This document shows, in pieces, positions 1 through 10,130 of a DNA stretch of 64,000 nt. This DNA comes from Desmospora profundinema (GTDB lineage Bacteria; Bacillota; Bacilli; Thermoactinomycetales; DSM-45169). The stretch spans positions 144,064 to 208,063 of the forward strand of contig NZ_JAVDQG010000007.1 in NCBI RefSeq assembly GCF_031454155.1. Direction: 5' to 3'. Below the pieces are notes generated by a model. That model was given only the letters and a program-made list of their open reading frames with translations, was not told the DNA's origin and did not search any database. Position numbers and translations under genes: made by a program. Each line of letters opens with the position of its first letter. Within the stretch, counting starts at the first letter, position 1.

Positions 1-1076
<1,076 letters not shown>

Positions 1077-2087
1077 TCAGGCGGGGATGACCCGTTTGCC
1101 TTCGCGGGCTTCCAGCTCCTCGATAAAGCCCAGCAGCACCTCGGTCATTCCGTCACGGCTCACCTGCTCGTTGACCCGATCCTTGATCTTGGCGGCGCCG
1201 CGCATGCCGCGCAGGTACCAGGCGGCGTGCTTGCGCATCTCGCGGACGGCCACTTCTTCCCCCCGCAGCCGGATCAGGCGATCCATGTGCACCAGGGCGA
1301 TCTCGATCTTCTCCCGCGGCTTTGGCTCCGGCAGCAGTTCACCGGTCGTCAGATAGTGAACGGTCCGATACAGCATCCACGGATTGCCCAGAGCGGCTCG
1401 GCCGATCATGACGCCGTCGCAGCCGGTCAACTCCAGCATCCGCTTGGCGTCTTCGGGACTTGCGACATCGCCGTTGCCGATCACGGGGATGTCGACGGCT
1501 TCCTTCACCTGTCGGATGATGTCCCAGTCCGCTTTACCCGTATACATCTGCACCCGGGTGCGCCCGTGGACGGCTACGGCTTGACCGCCGGCCCGTTCCA
1601 CCGCCTTGGCGTTTTCGACGGCGTAGATGTGTTCATCATCCCAGCCGATCCGCATCTTCACCGTCACCGGTTTGCTCACCGCCGCCACCACAGCGGAGAC
1701 GATCGTCTCAATTTTGCCGGGGTCCAACAGCAGACGGGCTCCCGCCTCGCACTTGGTCACCTTGGGCACCGGGCAACCCATGTTGATATCGATAATATCG
1801 GCGTTGGTCTGCTGATCGACGATTTTGGCGGCCTCCACCAGCGTCTCCCGATCCCCGCCGACGATCTGTAAGCTGAGGGGTTTTTCCCGCTCATCCACGT
1901 ACAGCATCTGCTGGGTGCGCTGGTTGCCGTTTAAGATGGCGCGGTCGCTCACCATCTCGGCACAGACCAACCCGCAGCCGAATTCCTTGGCAATCAGGCG
2001 GAAGGCCGGGTTGCAAACGCCAGCCATCGGAGCCAGCACCACGTTGTTGGCCGTTTCTACCGGCCCGATTTTTAAGGTTTTCGTCAT
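1077..2087 (-). CDS. dusB: tRNA-dihydrouridine synthase, DusB type
   Basis: FMN-dependent enzyme that reduces uridine to dihydrouridine in the D-loop of tRNA. The 336-aa protein has the usual length. The N-terminal [13 protein letters not shown] starts the TIM barrel. [10 protein letters not shown] (about residues 101-110) carries Cys105, the expected proton-donor cysteine. HGRTR and GNGDV (FMN phosphate region) and [14 protein letters not shown] follow in the normal order. Its ATG overlaps the 3' end of folK by 4 nt, so it is translationally coupled to the folate genes, as in Bacillus. Confidence 0.95.
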   Translation of the reverse strand: MTKTLKIGPVETANNVVLAPMAGVCNPAFRLIAKEFGCGLVCAEMVSDRAILNGNQRTQQMLYVDEREKPLSLQIVGGDRETLVEAAKIVDQQTNADIIDINMGCPVPKVTKCEAGARLLLDPGKIETIVSAVVAAVSKPVTVKMRIGWDDEHIYAVENAKAVERAGGQAVAVHGRTRVQMYTGKADWDIIRQVKEAVDIPVIGNGDVASPEDAKRMLELTGCDGVMIGRAALGNPWMLYRTVHYLTTGELLPEPKPREKIEIALVHMDRLIRLRGEEVAVREMRKHAAWYLRGMRGAAKIKDRVNEQVSRDGMTEVLLGFIEELEAREGKRVIPA

Positions 2088-2620
2088 GGTATCACCCCTC
2101 CCCGTCTGGAATCGTTTTTTTCTGTCTGCCCGTCACAGGAGATCGGTCGCACGTGATCCCTGTCGGGCACTTCCTCCGCCCATTGGCCCACGGTCCGTCC
2201 GGTGGGCGGTATCACCACATCGCTTGCGATTTCCTTAAGCGGAATCAGGACAAAGGCACGTTCCGTCATGCGCGGATGGGGAACGGTCAGAGACGGTTCC
2301 CGGATCACCTGATCCCCCATCAGCAACAAGTCCAAATCAATCGTCCGCGGCCCCCATCGGATCGTCCGCACTCGGTGCAGATCCCGTTCCACTCTCAACA
2401 TCGCAGCCAATAATTCCGCAGGAGAGAGAGAAGTCTCCACTTCCGCACATCGGTTGAGAAAGTCCGGCTGCTCCAACAGGCCCACCGGCTTGGTTTCGTA
2501 TATGCGGGACACCCGGACCACCCGGATCCCCTCCTGCCGGTCCAGGCGTGTCAACGCTTCCTTCAGGTTGGCCGTCCGCTCCCCTAAATTGGTGCCCAAG
2601 CCGATAAACGCGCGGGTCAT
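2084..2620 (-). CDS. folK: Hydroxymethyl-dihydropterin pyrophosphokinase
   Basis: Transfers pyrophosphate from ATP to 6-hydroxymethyl-7,8-dihydropterin, the step before dihydropteroate synthase. The 178-aa protein has the family signature [12 protein letters not shown] (about residues 88-99), with the two Asp that bind Mg-ATP. The N-terminal [13 protein letters not shown] and central [16 protein letters not shown] also fit the family. It overlaps folB upstream and dusB downstream by 4 nt each, giving a tight folP-folB-folK-dusB unit. Confidence 0.96.
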   Translation of the reverse strand: MTRAFIGLGTNLGERTANLKEALTRLDRQEGIRVVRVSRIYETKPVGLLEQPDFLNRCAEVETSLSPAELLAAMLRVERDLHRVRTIRWGPRTIDLDLLLMGDQVIREPSLTVPHPRMTERAFVLIPLKEIASDVVIPPTGRTVGQWAEEVPDRDHVRPISCDGQTEKNDSRRGGVIP

Positions 2621-2979
2621 GAGCGCCTCCGGTATAATTCCACCCCGACCGCACGATAGTGGCCGGGAATGGGGGGATCCGGTTTGGTCACCTTCACTCT
2701 GACTTCTTCCAGCAGGAGAAAATCAGACAGAAGGCGATCCGCCACCCGTTCCGCCACCGCCTCCACCAAGGCGTAGGTCTGTTCTTCCACTTCCGCTTTT
2801 ACCGCCTGATAGACGAGGCCGTAATCGATGGTCTTCTCCAGATCATCGTTTCGGGCGGCGTCCGATAAATCCAGCTTCAGCTCCAGGTCGACCAGAAAGC
2901 GCTGGCCCAGTTTGTTTTCCTCGGCAAAGGCTCCGTGATACGCGTAAAACGCCATCTGTTCAAAAAAGATGGTATCCAA
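2617..2979 (-). CDS. folB: Dihydroneopterin aldolase
   Basis: Cleaves 7,8-dihydroneopterin to hydroxymethyl-dihydropterin and glycolaldehyde in folate synthesis. The 120-aa protein is of normal size. AYHGAFAEENKLGQRF near the N-terminus has the conserved His and Glu, DYGLVYQ is the central motif, and VTKPDPP carries the conserved Lys near residue 99. Its stop overlaps the start of folK (ATGA). It is 12 nt after folP. Confidence 0.95.
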   Translation of the reverse strand: MDTIFFEQMAFYAYHGAFAEENKLGQRFLVDLELKLDLSDAARNDDLEKTIDYGLVYQAVKAEVEEQTYALVEAVAERVADRLLSDFLLLEEVRVKVTKPDPPIPGHYRAVGVELYRRRS

Positions 2980-2991
2980 GGAACCCCCTCC

Positions 2992-3849
2992 TTAAGCCCG
3001 CGCCCGGACCATCGCATCCGTCATCCGAGCCACCCGGACCATCGCGCGAACGTCATGAACACGGACAATCCCGCATCCTTTAGCGATCCCCAGGGTGACG
3101 GTAGCCCCGGTTCCTTCCACCCGTTCCTCCACGGGCAGATCCAGTGCGATCCCCACCATCGACTTCCGGCTGGTACCCAGCAGCACCGGGTAACCCAGAT
3201 CCACGATCTCCTCCAGATGGGCCATCACCTTCAGATTGTCCTCATAACGCTTGCCGAAGCCAATTCCCGGATCCAGAATGATACGCTCTTCCTTTACCCC
3301 GGCGGCTTTGGCGATCGCGACGCTCTCCAGCAAATCGCGGCGGATGTCGGCGATCAGATCGGTGTAGACGGCCTCTTCCCGGTTGTGCATCAGGATGACA
3401 GGCACATCCCATTCCGCCGCCACCCGGGCCATATCCGGATCTTTCTTAAACCCCCATACATCATTGATGAGGTGAGCACCCGCCTGAATCGCTTGCCAAG
3501 CAACCTCGGCTTTATAGGTATCAATCGAGAGCGGACGGTCCATCACCGGAGCCAGCGCCTGGATGATAGGGATCACTCGGGAGAGCTCCTCATCCTGGGA
3601 GACCGGAACCGCTTGGGGGCGGGTGGATTCCCCGCCCACGTCGATGAGATCGGCTCCTTCGGCCGCCATCTGGCGTGCATGGGCCACCGCCCGGTCGACA
3701 CGGTTGTACTCTCCCCCGTCGGAAAAGGAATCGGGGGTGACGTTCAGGATGCCCATCACCAGGGTACGCTCATGAAGGGGCAACCGGTAGGGGCCCACCC
3801 GCAACGGCCCCCGGTGGGTGCTTGGACGATACGTAGTTTGCAGGGTCAT
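2992..3849 (-). CDS. folP: Dihydropteroate synthase
   Basis: Condenses p-aminobenzoate with hydroxymethyl-dihydropterin pyrophosphate; it is the target of sulfonamides. The 285-aa TIM barrel has both family signatures: MGILNVTPDSFSDGG (about residues 32-46) and ADLIDVGGESTRP (about 67-79). GTSRKS and the C-terminal RVHDV follow. It comes directly after pabA (27-nt gap) and before folB. The normal partner genes pabB and pabC are not in this cluster. Confidence 0.95.
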   Translation of the reverse strand: MTLQTTYRPSTHRGPLRVGPYRLPLHERTLVMGILNVTPDSFSDGGEYNRVDRAVAHARQMAAEGADLIDVGGESTRPQAVPVSQDEELSRVIPIIQALAPVMDRPLSIDTYKAEVAWQAIQAGAHLINDVWGFKKDPDMARVAAEWDVPVILMHNREEAVYTDLIADIRRDLLESVAIAKAAGVKEERIILDPGIGFGKRYEDNLKVMAHLEEIVDLGYPVLLGTSRKSMVGIALDLPVEERVEGTGATVTLGIAKGCGIVRVHDVRAMVRVARMTDAMVRARA

Positions 3850-3876
3850 AACGGGCAGCTCCTTTTCGTAGTGATG

Positions 3877-4467
3877 TCAACCGGCCGGGGCGGCACTGGG
3901 CCGGTGGCTCTCCAAAAAGCGGGCCAACATCGGTTTGCCGGATTCCGTCAGGATCGATTCCGGATGGAATTGCACCCCTTCCACCGGCAACTGACGGTGG
4001 CGCAAGGCCATAATCTCCCCTTCCTCCGTTTTCGCGCTGATTTCCAGGCAGTCCGGAAGCAAGTCGCGATCGACGATCAGGGAGTGGTATCGGTTTACAT
4101 TCAAAGGGGACGGTAATCCCCGAAACATGGTTTTGGAATCGTGGTGCACCAGGGATGTCTTGCCGTGCATCAGACGGGATGCGCGTACGATGCGGCCGCC
4201 GAATGCCTGGGCGATGGTCTGGTGTCCCAGGCAAACACCCAAAATGGGAATGTGTCCCGCAAACCGGCGCACGACGGCCAAGCTGATGCCGGCCTCATCG
4301 GGGTTGCCCGGTCCGGGGGAAATTAAAAGGGCTTCCGGCTGCTTCGCTTCAATCTCCTCCAGGGTGATGCGGTCGTTGCGAAACACTTCGACCTCTTCCC
4401 CCAGCTCGCCCAGGTATTGCACCAAGTTGTAGGTGAAACTGTCGTAGTTATCGATCACCAATATCAT
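3877..4467 (-). CDS. pabA: Aminodeoxychorismate/anthranilate synthase glutaminase subunit
   Basis: Class I glutamine amidotransferase that supplies ammonia to PabB (folate) and, in Bacillus, also to TrpE. The 196-aa protein has the triad Cys79 (GVCLGHQ), His168 and Glu170 (FHPES), and the N-terminal [15 protein letters not shown]. The ATG at 4467 is chosen because GAGAGGAG lies about 10 nt upstream and the family begins [10 protein letters not shown]; the open frame extends further upstream without a ribosome binding site. In B. subtilis it lies between pabB and pabC; here a repeat-bearing gap takes the place of pabB. Confidence 0.93.
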   Translation of the reverse strand: MILVIDNYDSFTYNLVQYLGELGEEVEVFRNDRITLEEIEAKQPEALLISPGPGNPDEAGISLAVVRRFAGHIPILGVCLGHQTIAQAFGGRIVRASRLMHGKTSLVHHDSKTMFRGLPSPLNVNRYHSLIVDRDLLPDCLEISAKTEEGEIMALRHRQLPVEGVQFHPESILTESGKPMLARFLESHRPSAAPAG

Positions 4468-4627
4468 ACTTCTCGTCTCCTCTCTTCTCGTCTCCACTCG
4501 ACTGATCAGGATGGGTCCACCCACTGTACATGATCCCCGCTTACGGAGGAGTTGAGCGGACCAAGACCTCGTGCCCCATCAGGGACTCTGATCTGTTTTC
4601 TTGATTCATGACGTTGACGGGTCGGTC

Positions 4628-4750
4628 GGCTTGGTTTTCCGTCTTCGCTCCATGCACTCATAGAGCACAAGTCTCGCCTTGGTCACTTTACGTTCCCAGG
4701 TCTCGCTATGCGTGGCAGAGTCGACTCCGCCGGAAAACCAAGCCTCCCTC
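4628..4750 (+). repeat. Dispersed hairpin repeat, copy 2 (inner module inverted)
   Basis: A perfect 13-bp inverted repeat, GGCTTGGTTTTCC (4628-4640) and GGAAAACCAAGCC (4732-4744), forms the stem. It is followed by CTCCCTC, as in the other copies, and GTCTTCG after the left stem also matches. The inner module (4653-4712) starts with TGCACTCA and ends with GCTATGCG, so it is reversed relative to copies 1, 3 and 4. Confidence 0.8.
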
Positions 4751-4981
4751 CACTAGTCGCTTTCCCGCGGACAAGACCCCGGCGAAGTTCTCCCATCAGT
4801 TTACAACAATTTTGCTTGGGAAGAAAGGTGGGGAAAACCGGTTTTCCCCGGCCATGGCGGGGAATCGTTGGATTTGGTAGGATGAGTGTTACCCGTATGG
4901 ATACAAGGATCAACCGGAACCCTCTCATGTGTACGGATTCCGTAACGGAAGAAGGCCGACTCCTGTTCTCTCATGCCTATA

Positions 4982-5003
4982 TAAAAAAGCCCCCGCAGGG
5001 GCC
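4982..5003 (-). terminator. Terminator after cysK
   Basis: On the minus strand a GC-rich stem (GCCCC, loop TGC, GGGGC) is followed by six T, 13 nt after the cysK stop codon. Confidence 0.85.
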
Positions 5004-5016
5004 GTTGAATCCGACA

Positions 5017-5946
5017 TTACTCTTGTTCAAAGTTAAACAGTGCCGTGGTGAGGTAGCGTTCGCCGTTGCTGGGGATGACGGCGACTACGCGCTTGCCTTC
5101 ACCCAGGCGGCGGGCCACTTTGACCGCGGCGGCCACGGCGGCGCCGGAGGAGATGCCGCCCAGGATGCCCTCTTCTTTGGCCATCCGGCGGGACCACTCA
5201 AAAGCTTCCTCGTTGTCCACGGTGATGACTTCATCGTAAATCTCCGTATCCAGAATATCGGGAGCAAAGCCGGCACCGATCCCTTGGATTTTATGAGGGC
5301 CGGGCTTTCCGCCGGAGAGGACCGGGGAAGCAGCCGGTTCGACAGCGACGATATGGGTGTCCGGGTTGTGGTCTTTCAGCACCCGGCCCGCACCGGTGAT
5401 GGTGCCGCCGGTACCGATCCCGGAAACAAAGGCGTCAATCTTGCCGTCCATCTGTTCCAGCAGTTCCGGCCCGGTGGTTTCCCGGTGGATTTTGACGTTG
5501 GCCTGGTTTTTAAACTGTTGCGGCATGAAGTAGTCCGGGTTTTCCTTGGCGATCTCTTCCGCTTTGGCGATCGCCCCTTTCATCCCTTCGGCACCGGGGG
5601 TAAGAACCAGCTCTGCCCCGTAAGCACGCAGGAGATTGCGCCGCTCCAGGCTCATCGTGTCCGGCATCACCAACAGGGCCCGGTACCCTTTGGCCGCAGC
5701 CACCATGGCCAGCCCGATCCCGGTGTTGCCGCTGGTCGGTTCCAAAATGGTGGAACCCGGTTTCAGCAAACCGCGTTCTTCCGCATCTTCGACCATGCTG
5801 AGGGCGATCCGGTCCTTTACGCTGCTCCCTGGGTTGAAAAATTCTAACTTTAAGTAGACATCGGCGTCACTCTTGCCCACAATCCGGTTCAATTTCACGA
5901 GGGGAGTCTGGGCAATCAATTCCAAAATGTTATTTGCTACACGCAT
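5017..5946 (-). CDS. cysK: Cysteine synthase (O-acetylserine sulfhydrylase)
   Basis: PLP enzyme that makes cysteine from O-acetylserine and sulfide. The 309-aa protein has the PLP lysine at position 44 (NPGSSVKDR), the substrate loop [10 protein letters not shown], the glycine-rich phosphate site [10 protein letters not shown] and the C-terminal [10 protein letters not shown]. It has its own promoter and terminator, so it is probably monocistronic. An inverted repeat overlapping the promoter suggests repression; in B. subtilis and Staphylococcus cysK is repressed by the CymR-CysK complex. Confidence 0.96.
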   Translation of the reverse strand: MRVANNILELIAQTPLVKLNRIVGKSDADVYLKLEFFNPGSSVKDRIALSMVEDAEERGLLKPGSTILEPTSGNTGIGLAMVAAAKGYRALLVMPDTMSLERRNLLRAYGAELVLTPGAEGMKGAIAKAEEIAKENPDYFMPQQFKNQANVKIHRETTGPELLEQMDGKIDAFVSGIGTGGTITGAGRVLKDHNPDTHIVAVEPAASPVLSGGKPGPHKIQGIGAGFAPDILDTEIYDEVITVDNEEAFEWSRRMAKEEGILGGISSGAAVAAAVKVARRLGEGKRVVAVIPSNGERYLTTALFNFEQE

Positions 5947-5967
5947 GATTCCGTTTTCCTCCCATTC

Positions 5968-6029
5968 CCAAGCAAGTTAGTAGGGTTTTATGGTCTTATC
6001 CTACCAACTTACTTGGTTTTTGTCAATTC
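5968..6029 (-). promoter_or_regulatory. cysK promoter with overlapping inverted repeat
   Basis: On the minus strand TTGACA (6021-6026), a 17-nt spacer and TAGGAT form a sigma-A type promoter. CCAAGTAAGTTGGTAGG and CCTACTAACTTGCTTGG form a near-perfect 17-bp inverted repeat. Its first arm lies in the spacer and -10 box and its second arm in the early leader, an ideal place for a repressor. CymR is the natural guess for cysK, but the sequence was not matched to a CymR motif. Confidence 0.65.
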
Positions 6030-6037
6030 ACTTTTTT

Positions 6038-6090
6038 CAAACCGATGACAAACAGACCCGGTAACATACACCAGGTCTGTTTGTCGGTTT
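6038..6090 (-). terminator. Long hairpin after hslO (possible terminator)
   Basis: AAACCGACAAACAGACC pairs with a right arm ending GGTTT across a 14-nt loop, giving a stem of about 17 bp just after the hslO stop. On the minus strand there is no good U tract behind it, so it may be a weak terminator or an mRNA 3' stabiliser. Confidence 0.5.
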
Positions 6091-6097
6091 GCATCCG

Positions 6098-6982
6098 TCA
6101 TTTTGCTTCTTCCAAAAGCGTTTCCAATTCTGCTCTGGGAATCCGGTATGCCTCGTTGCAGAAGTGGCAGATCACTTCCGCCTCCCCCTGTTCACGGATG
6201 ATGTTGGCAATCTCCTCCCGCCCCAGACTGATCAAGGTCTGGTGAATCCGTTCCTTGGAACACTCGCATTGAAAAGCGAGGGGTTGGCGGGCGTTGACGC
6301 GCATGTCATCTCCCAGAATCCGCGACAACAGATCTTCCGGGGTCGCCCCCTTTTGCAGCAGCTTCGTCAGTGCTGGCATATGGGCGATCCGGTTTTCCAA
6401 TTGACCGATGATGGCGTTATCCGCTTCGGGCATCACCTGGATGATGAAACCGCCCGAGGCCAGGATGGTGGCGTCCCGGTCCACCAATACCCCCACTCCC
6501 ACCGAGGAGGGGACCTGTTCGGATACGGTCAGATAGTAAGTAAAGTCATCCCCCAACTCGCCCGAAACGAGACGGACGCTGCCGCGGTAGGGCTCCTTTA
6601 ATCCGAGATCCTTCACCACATTCAGGGTACCGGCACCGACGGCTCCCGCCACGTCCAGCTTCCCCACCGCGTTGAGAGGCAGATCGACGGCAGGGTTGGA
6701 GACATATCCCCGCACATGGCCGTGAGCATCGGCATCCACCACCACCTGGCCGATGGGACCATCCCCCTGTACCTGGATGGTGAGGCGGTCCCGGTCATTT
6801 TTCATCATCATTCCCATCATGGCCGCTGCCGTCGCTGTCCGACCCAGGGCAGCACTGACGACAGGCCATGTGTGATGCCTCGCCTGCATATCCCCCACCA
6901 ATTCCGTGGTGACGGCGGCAAATCCCCGCACCTGGCCCTCCAATGCCGTCACGCGGATTGCATAATCCCGAGATTCAGTCAT
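6098..6982 (-). CDS. hslO: Hsp33 redox-regulated chaperone
   Basis: Cytoplasmic holdase activated by oxidation. The 294-aa protein ends in the redox switch: Cys238 and Cys240 (CEC) plus Cys272 and Cys275 (CHFC), which bind zinc when reduced. The start at 6982 is preferred because GGAGG lies 8 nt upstream; an in-frame GTG 21 nt earlier has the Shine-Dalgarno sequence inside its own coding region. It follows coaX by 37 nt and precedes cysK, as in Bacillus, but the yacD gene normally between hslO and cysK is missing here. Confidence 0.95.
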   Translation of the reverse strand: MTESRDYAIRVTALEGQVRGFAAVTTELVGDMQARHHTWPVVSAALGRTATAAAMMGMMMKNDRDRLTIQVQGDGPIGQVVVDADAHGHVRGYVSNPAVDLPLNAVGKLDVAGAVGAGTLNVVKDLGLKEPYRGSVRLVSGELGDDFTYYLTVSEQVPSSVGVGVLVDRDATILASGGFIIQVMPEADNAIIGQLENRIAHMPALTKLLQKGATPEDLLSRILGDDMRVNARQPLAFQCECSKERIHQTLISLGREEIANIIREQGEAEVICHFCNEAYRIPRAELETLLEEAK

Positions 6983-7019
6983 GTGCCATTCCTCCAATTT
7001 CACCCACTCTGCCGGGTTC

Positions 7020-7784
7020 TCACTGATTCCGTTCGTAAATCAATTTGAGACCGGCCAGAGTCAAGAGGGGGTCCACCTCGTCGATGGTGGACGTCTCTTT
7101 GCAGATCAATTCCGCCAGTCCGCCGGTGGCCACCACAGTGGGCGGTTGGGAAAGTTCCCGTTTCATACGGGTAACGATTCCGTCCACCACGCCGACATAT
7201 CCATAAAATACGCCGGCCTGGACTGCTTTAACCGTATTTCTGCCCACCACGTTCCCCGGATTGACGACTTCCACCCGAGTCAGCTGGGACGCCCGCTGGT
7301 ACAAGGCTTCGGTGGAGATGCCGATGCCGGGGGTAATGGCCCCGCCTACATAATGCCCCTCTTCATTGACAAAGCAAAAGGTGGTCGCTGTTCCGAAATC
7401 GACCATGATCACCGGAGGGCCGTACCGGTCCAGGGCGGCGACCGCGTTGGCGATCCGGTCCGCCCCAACCTCACGCGGATTTTCGTACTGGATGTTTAGT
7501 CCCGTTTTCACACCGGGACCGACAATGACCGGGGTGATTTGAAAGTACTTGATCGCCAGCATCTTTAAGACATGGGTGAGGGGCGGCACCACTGAACAGA
7601 TGATGACCCCGTCAATCGCATCCATCCGGAGGGATACATGTTCAAATAAGCTTTTCAGGCGCATACCGTATTCGTCTTCAGTGGAACTTCGATCTGTATG
7701 GATCCGCCAGTGGTGGATCAACCGATCTCTCTCATACACACCCAGCACAATATGGGTGTTGCCCACATCCATTACCATCAACAT
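7020..7784 (-). CDS. coaX: Type III pantothenate kinase
   Basis: Phosphorylates pantothenate, the first step of coenzyme A synthesis; it belongs to the acetate kinase/Hsc70 fold. The 254-aa protein starts with the phosphate-binding [14 protein letters not shown], then [11 protein letters not shown] (107-117) and [12 protein letters not shown] (129-140), and ends [14 protein letters not shown]. The ATG at 7784 is chosen because AGGTGG lies about 9 nt upstream. In B. subtilis the gene directly follows ftsH; here fhs and a repeat separate them. Confidence 0.94.
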   Translation of the reverse strand: MLMVMDVGNTHIVLGVYERDRLIHHWRIHTDRSSTEDEYGMRLKSLFEHVSLRMDAIDGVIICSVVPPLTHVLKMLAIKYFQITPVIVGPGVKTGLNIQYENPREVGADRIANAVAALDRYGPPVIMVDFGTATTFCFVNEEGHYVGGAITPGIGISTEALYQRASQLTRVEVVNPGNVVGRNTVKAVQAGVFYGYVGVVDGIVTRMKRELSQPPTVVATGGLAELICKETSTIDEVDPLLTLAGLKLIYERNQ

Positions 7785-8179
7785 CGGATAAACCACCTGC
7801 TTTTCGGGAAAAGTCCATTCCCATGATAGCAATGCCCATCGTGGACTGCAACTAAGTGCCCATCAGGGAACTAACGCTTGTCTAGAGCGTGTCTGAACAA
7901 TCCATAGGGCGACATCCCGGGTTGGTATGGCTGTCTGCGTTTCGTTGCAAAAAGCGCATAGCGAGACCGGGGAACGAAAGTGACCCAGGCGAGACTTGTG
8001 CTCTGTGAGTGCAAAGGCTCTCCGCCAGCCATACCAACCCTCCCTTTTTCTCGCGGAAAAATGATTACCAGCCTAATCTATTTTCCGAAAGGAGAAAGAC
8101 TGTCCGATCATTCGTTTTTCCGTAGTGGTATGGTCTTTGGCTCCGGGATCTTACCTGACAGATTGTTCCAGTAGTATCC
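7785..8179. other. Gene-free gap between fhs and coaX
   Basis: The gap is almost entirely repeat copy 3 (7886-8179); the rest is about 100 nt of coaX leader. No other feature is visible. Confidence 0.6.
7886..8179 (+). mobile_element. Dispersed hairpin repeat, copy 3: MITE-like, CTAG on both sides
   Basis: CTAG flanks both ends (7882-7885 and 8180-8183). The left end AGCGTGTCTGAACAATCC is matched, inverted and with small gaps, by the right end (CTGGAACAATC when read on the minus strand). Inside is a perfect 15-bp stem, GGGTTGGTATGGCTG (7919-7933) with its complement at 8026-8040, and the inner module at 7955-8013. The right CTAG includes the stop codon of fhs (8180-8182). It has the shape of a non-autonomous element with a 4-bp target duplication; no transposase is encoded. 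Confidence 0.65.
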
Positions 8180-9931
8180 CTAGAACAAACCATAGACCCT
8201 ACCGTCCTGATCCACATCCATGCGAAGGGCGGCCGGCTGTTTGGGAAGGCCCGGCATGGTCAGCATGTTCCCGGTGAGGGCTACGAGAAAACCGGCTCCT
8301 ACCGCGGGACGGATTTCCCGGATGTGGAGGGTAAACGCCTCCGGCCGTCCGAACAGGGCAGGGTCATCGGTGAGGGAATATTGTGTCTTGGCCATACAGA
8401 TGGGAAGCTCGTGCCAGCCCCATTTTTCACACTCGGCGATTTGTTTTTCCGCCTGTTTGGAGTACTCCACTCGTTCCGCTCCGTATACTTTTTGGGCGAT
8501 GGCGGCGATTTTAGCCCGGATCGGCTGGTCTGTCTCATACAGGGTACGAAGGTTGGAAGAGCCCGCTTCCGCCAACTGTACCACGTAGCGGGCCAAGTCC
8601 TCTCCGCCGGCCCCCCCTTGCTCCCATACCCGTGTCAAGGCGAAAGGAACCTGCTCACGGGCACACCAATCCTCCACCCGGCGCCACTCGGCTTCGGTAT
8701 CGACAGCGAACAGGTTGAGAGCTACCACATGAGCCAAACCAAAGGCCCGCATCGTATCCACATGGCGGGAAAGGTTGGCCAATCCCCGCGTCACCGCATC
8801 GGGATCCGACTCATTCAGCCGATCCCGGGACACACCCCCGTGCATCTTCAAGGCGCGAACCGTGGCGACGATTACCGCCACATCCGGTTGAATCCCTCCC
8901 ATGCGACTTTTGATATGGATAAATTTTTCCGCACCCAGATCCGCCCCGAAACCGGCTTCCGTCACCGTGTACTCCGACAATTTCAGGGCGTGACGGGTGG
9001 CCGCCAGTGAATTGCAACCATGGGCGATGTTGGCGAAGGGACCTCCGTGAATAAAAGCAGGGGTGTTTTCCAGGGTTTGCACCAGATTGGGCTTGACCGC
9101 ATCTTTCAACAGCAACGCGACCGCCCCCTCCACCCCCAGATCCGCCACCGTAACGGGCGAACCATCAAGCCGGTATGCGATGACGATACGGCCGATCCGT
9201 TCCTTTAAATCCTTCAGATCCCGCGCCAGACACAGGATCGCCATCAGCTCGGATGCCACGGTAATGTCAAACCCGTCCTCCCGGGGCATCCCGTTGGTTT
9301 TGCCCCCCAATCCCACCACCACATGCCGGAGGGCGCGGTCATTTAAGTCCAGCACCCGTTTCCAGACGATCCGCCGCGGGTCAATCGAAAGGGTGTTGTC
9401 TCGGAAAATGTGATTGTCGATCATCGCCGCGATAGAATTGTGAGCCGAAGTAACCGCGTGAAAGTCCCCGGTAAAATGCAGATTGATATCCTCCATCGGC
9501 AACACCTGGGAATACCCCCCACCAGCGGCTCCCCCTTTGATTCCCATGACGGGGCCGAGGGAAGGTTCGCGCAGGGCGACGGTCGCCTTTTTTCCCACTC
9601 GGTTGAGGGCCTGACCCAATCCAACGGTGACGGTGGATTTCCCTTCTCCCGCCGGAGTGGGGCTGATGGCTGTCACCAACACCAATTTGCCATCGGGGCG
9701 GTTTTGAATCCGCTTCCAAACATGAGGGGGGATTTTGGCTTTGTCGTTGCCGTACAACTCCAGATCGCTTTCGCCCAATCCCAATTGGGACGCCACTTCT
9801 CGGATCGGCTTTTTGTCCGCTTGCCGGGCGATCTCGATATCACTGGGAATCGTTTTGGTCGTCTTCACTTCCCTCTTCACTCTCCCCGTCGGGTGGTCTT
9901 CTTTAGCATGCACAAGGGACGGTTCCGTCAT
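8180..9931 (-). CDS. fhs: Formate-tetrahydrofolate ligase
   Basis: Makes 10-formyl-tetrahydrofolate from formate, ATP and THF, feeding purine and fMet synthesis. The protein is about 583 aa from this ATG. The P-loop [10 protein letters not shown] is at about 91-100, then [20 protein letters not shown] and [11 protein letters not shown]. Typical family members start near DIEIARQ, here residue 31, so there is an N-terminal extension or a start further inside. The true start is uncertain: a GTG at 9964 and inner GTG codons are also possible. It lies between ftsH and coaX, where B. subtilis has no such gene, and its stop codon touches repeat copy 3. Confidence 0.93.
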   Translation of the reverse strand: MTEPSLVHAKEDHPTGRVKREVKTTKTIPSDIEIARQADKKPIREVASQLGLGESDLELYGNDKAKIPPHVWKRIQNRPDGKLVLVTAISPTPAGEGKSTVTVGLGQALNRVGKKATVALREPSLGPVMGIKGGAAGGGYSQVLPMEDINLHFTGDFHAVTSAHNSIAAMIDNHIFRDNTLSIDPRRIVWKRVLDLNDRALRHVVVGLGGKTNGMPREDGFDITVASELMAILCLARDLKDLKERIGRIVIAYRLDGSPVTVADLGVEGAVALLLKDAVKPNLVQTLENTPAFIHGGPFANIAHGCNSLAATRHALKLSEYTVTEAGFGADLGAEKFIHIKSRMGGIQPDVAVIVATVRALKMHGGVSRDRLNESDPDAVTRGLANLSRHVDTMRAFGLAHVVALNLFAVDTEAEWRRVEDWCAREQVPFALTRVWEQGGAGGEDLARYVVQLAEAGSSNLRTLYETDQPIRAKIAAIAQKVYGAERVEYSKQAEKQIAECEKWGWHELPICMAKTQYSLTDDPALFGRPEAFTLHIREIRPAVGAGFLVALTGNMLTMPGLPKQPAALRMDVDQDGRVYGLF

Positions 9932-10061
9932 TTTCCGCAAAGCACTCCATAGGCATCTTATCACAAAGAAGCGGTAGTCTTCAGCCTGGTTTGCGATCCA
10001 TTATCGGAATTGTGTATAATTTTTTACCGACAATAAAAGAGGGAAAGTCAATGTCTGCGCG

Positions 10062-10095
10062 AAAAACCCGGCGAACTGTATGTTCACCGGGTTTT
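10062..10095 (-). terminator. Terminator after ftsH
   Basis: AACCCGGTGAAC and GTTCGCCGGGTT pair across a short loop, followed by T residues on the minus strand, about 35 nt after the ftsH stop. It separates the tilS-hpt-ftsH group from fhs. Confidence 0.85.
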
Positions 10096-10130
10096 CCTTA
10101 TCCATGTCACTCTCGTTATGGAGACCCTTA

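Larger units (their letters stand above)
4468..5016. other. Gene-free gap between cysK and pabA
   Basis: The 549 nt hold the cysK terminator (4982-5003) and repeat copy 2 (4628-4750). No PabB or PabC fragment is recognisable in any frame, although in B. subtilis pabB sits exactly here. Confidence 0.6.
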
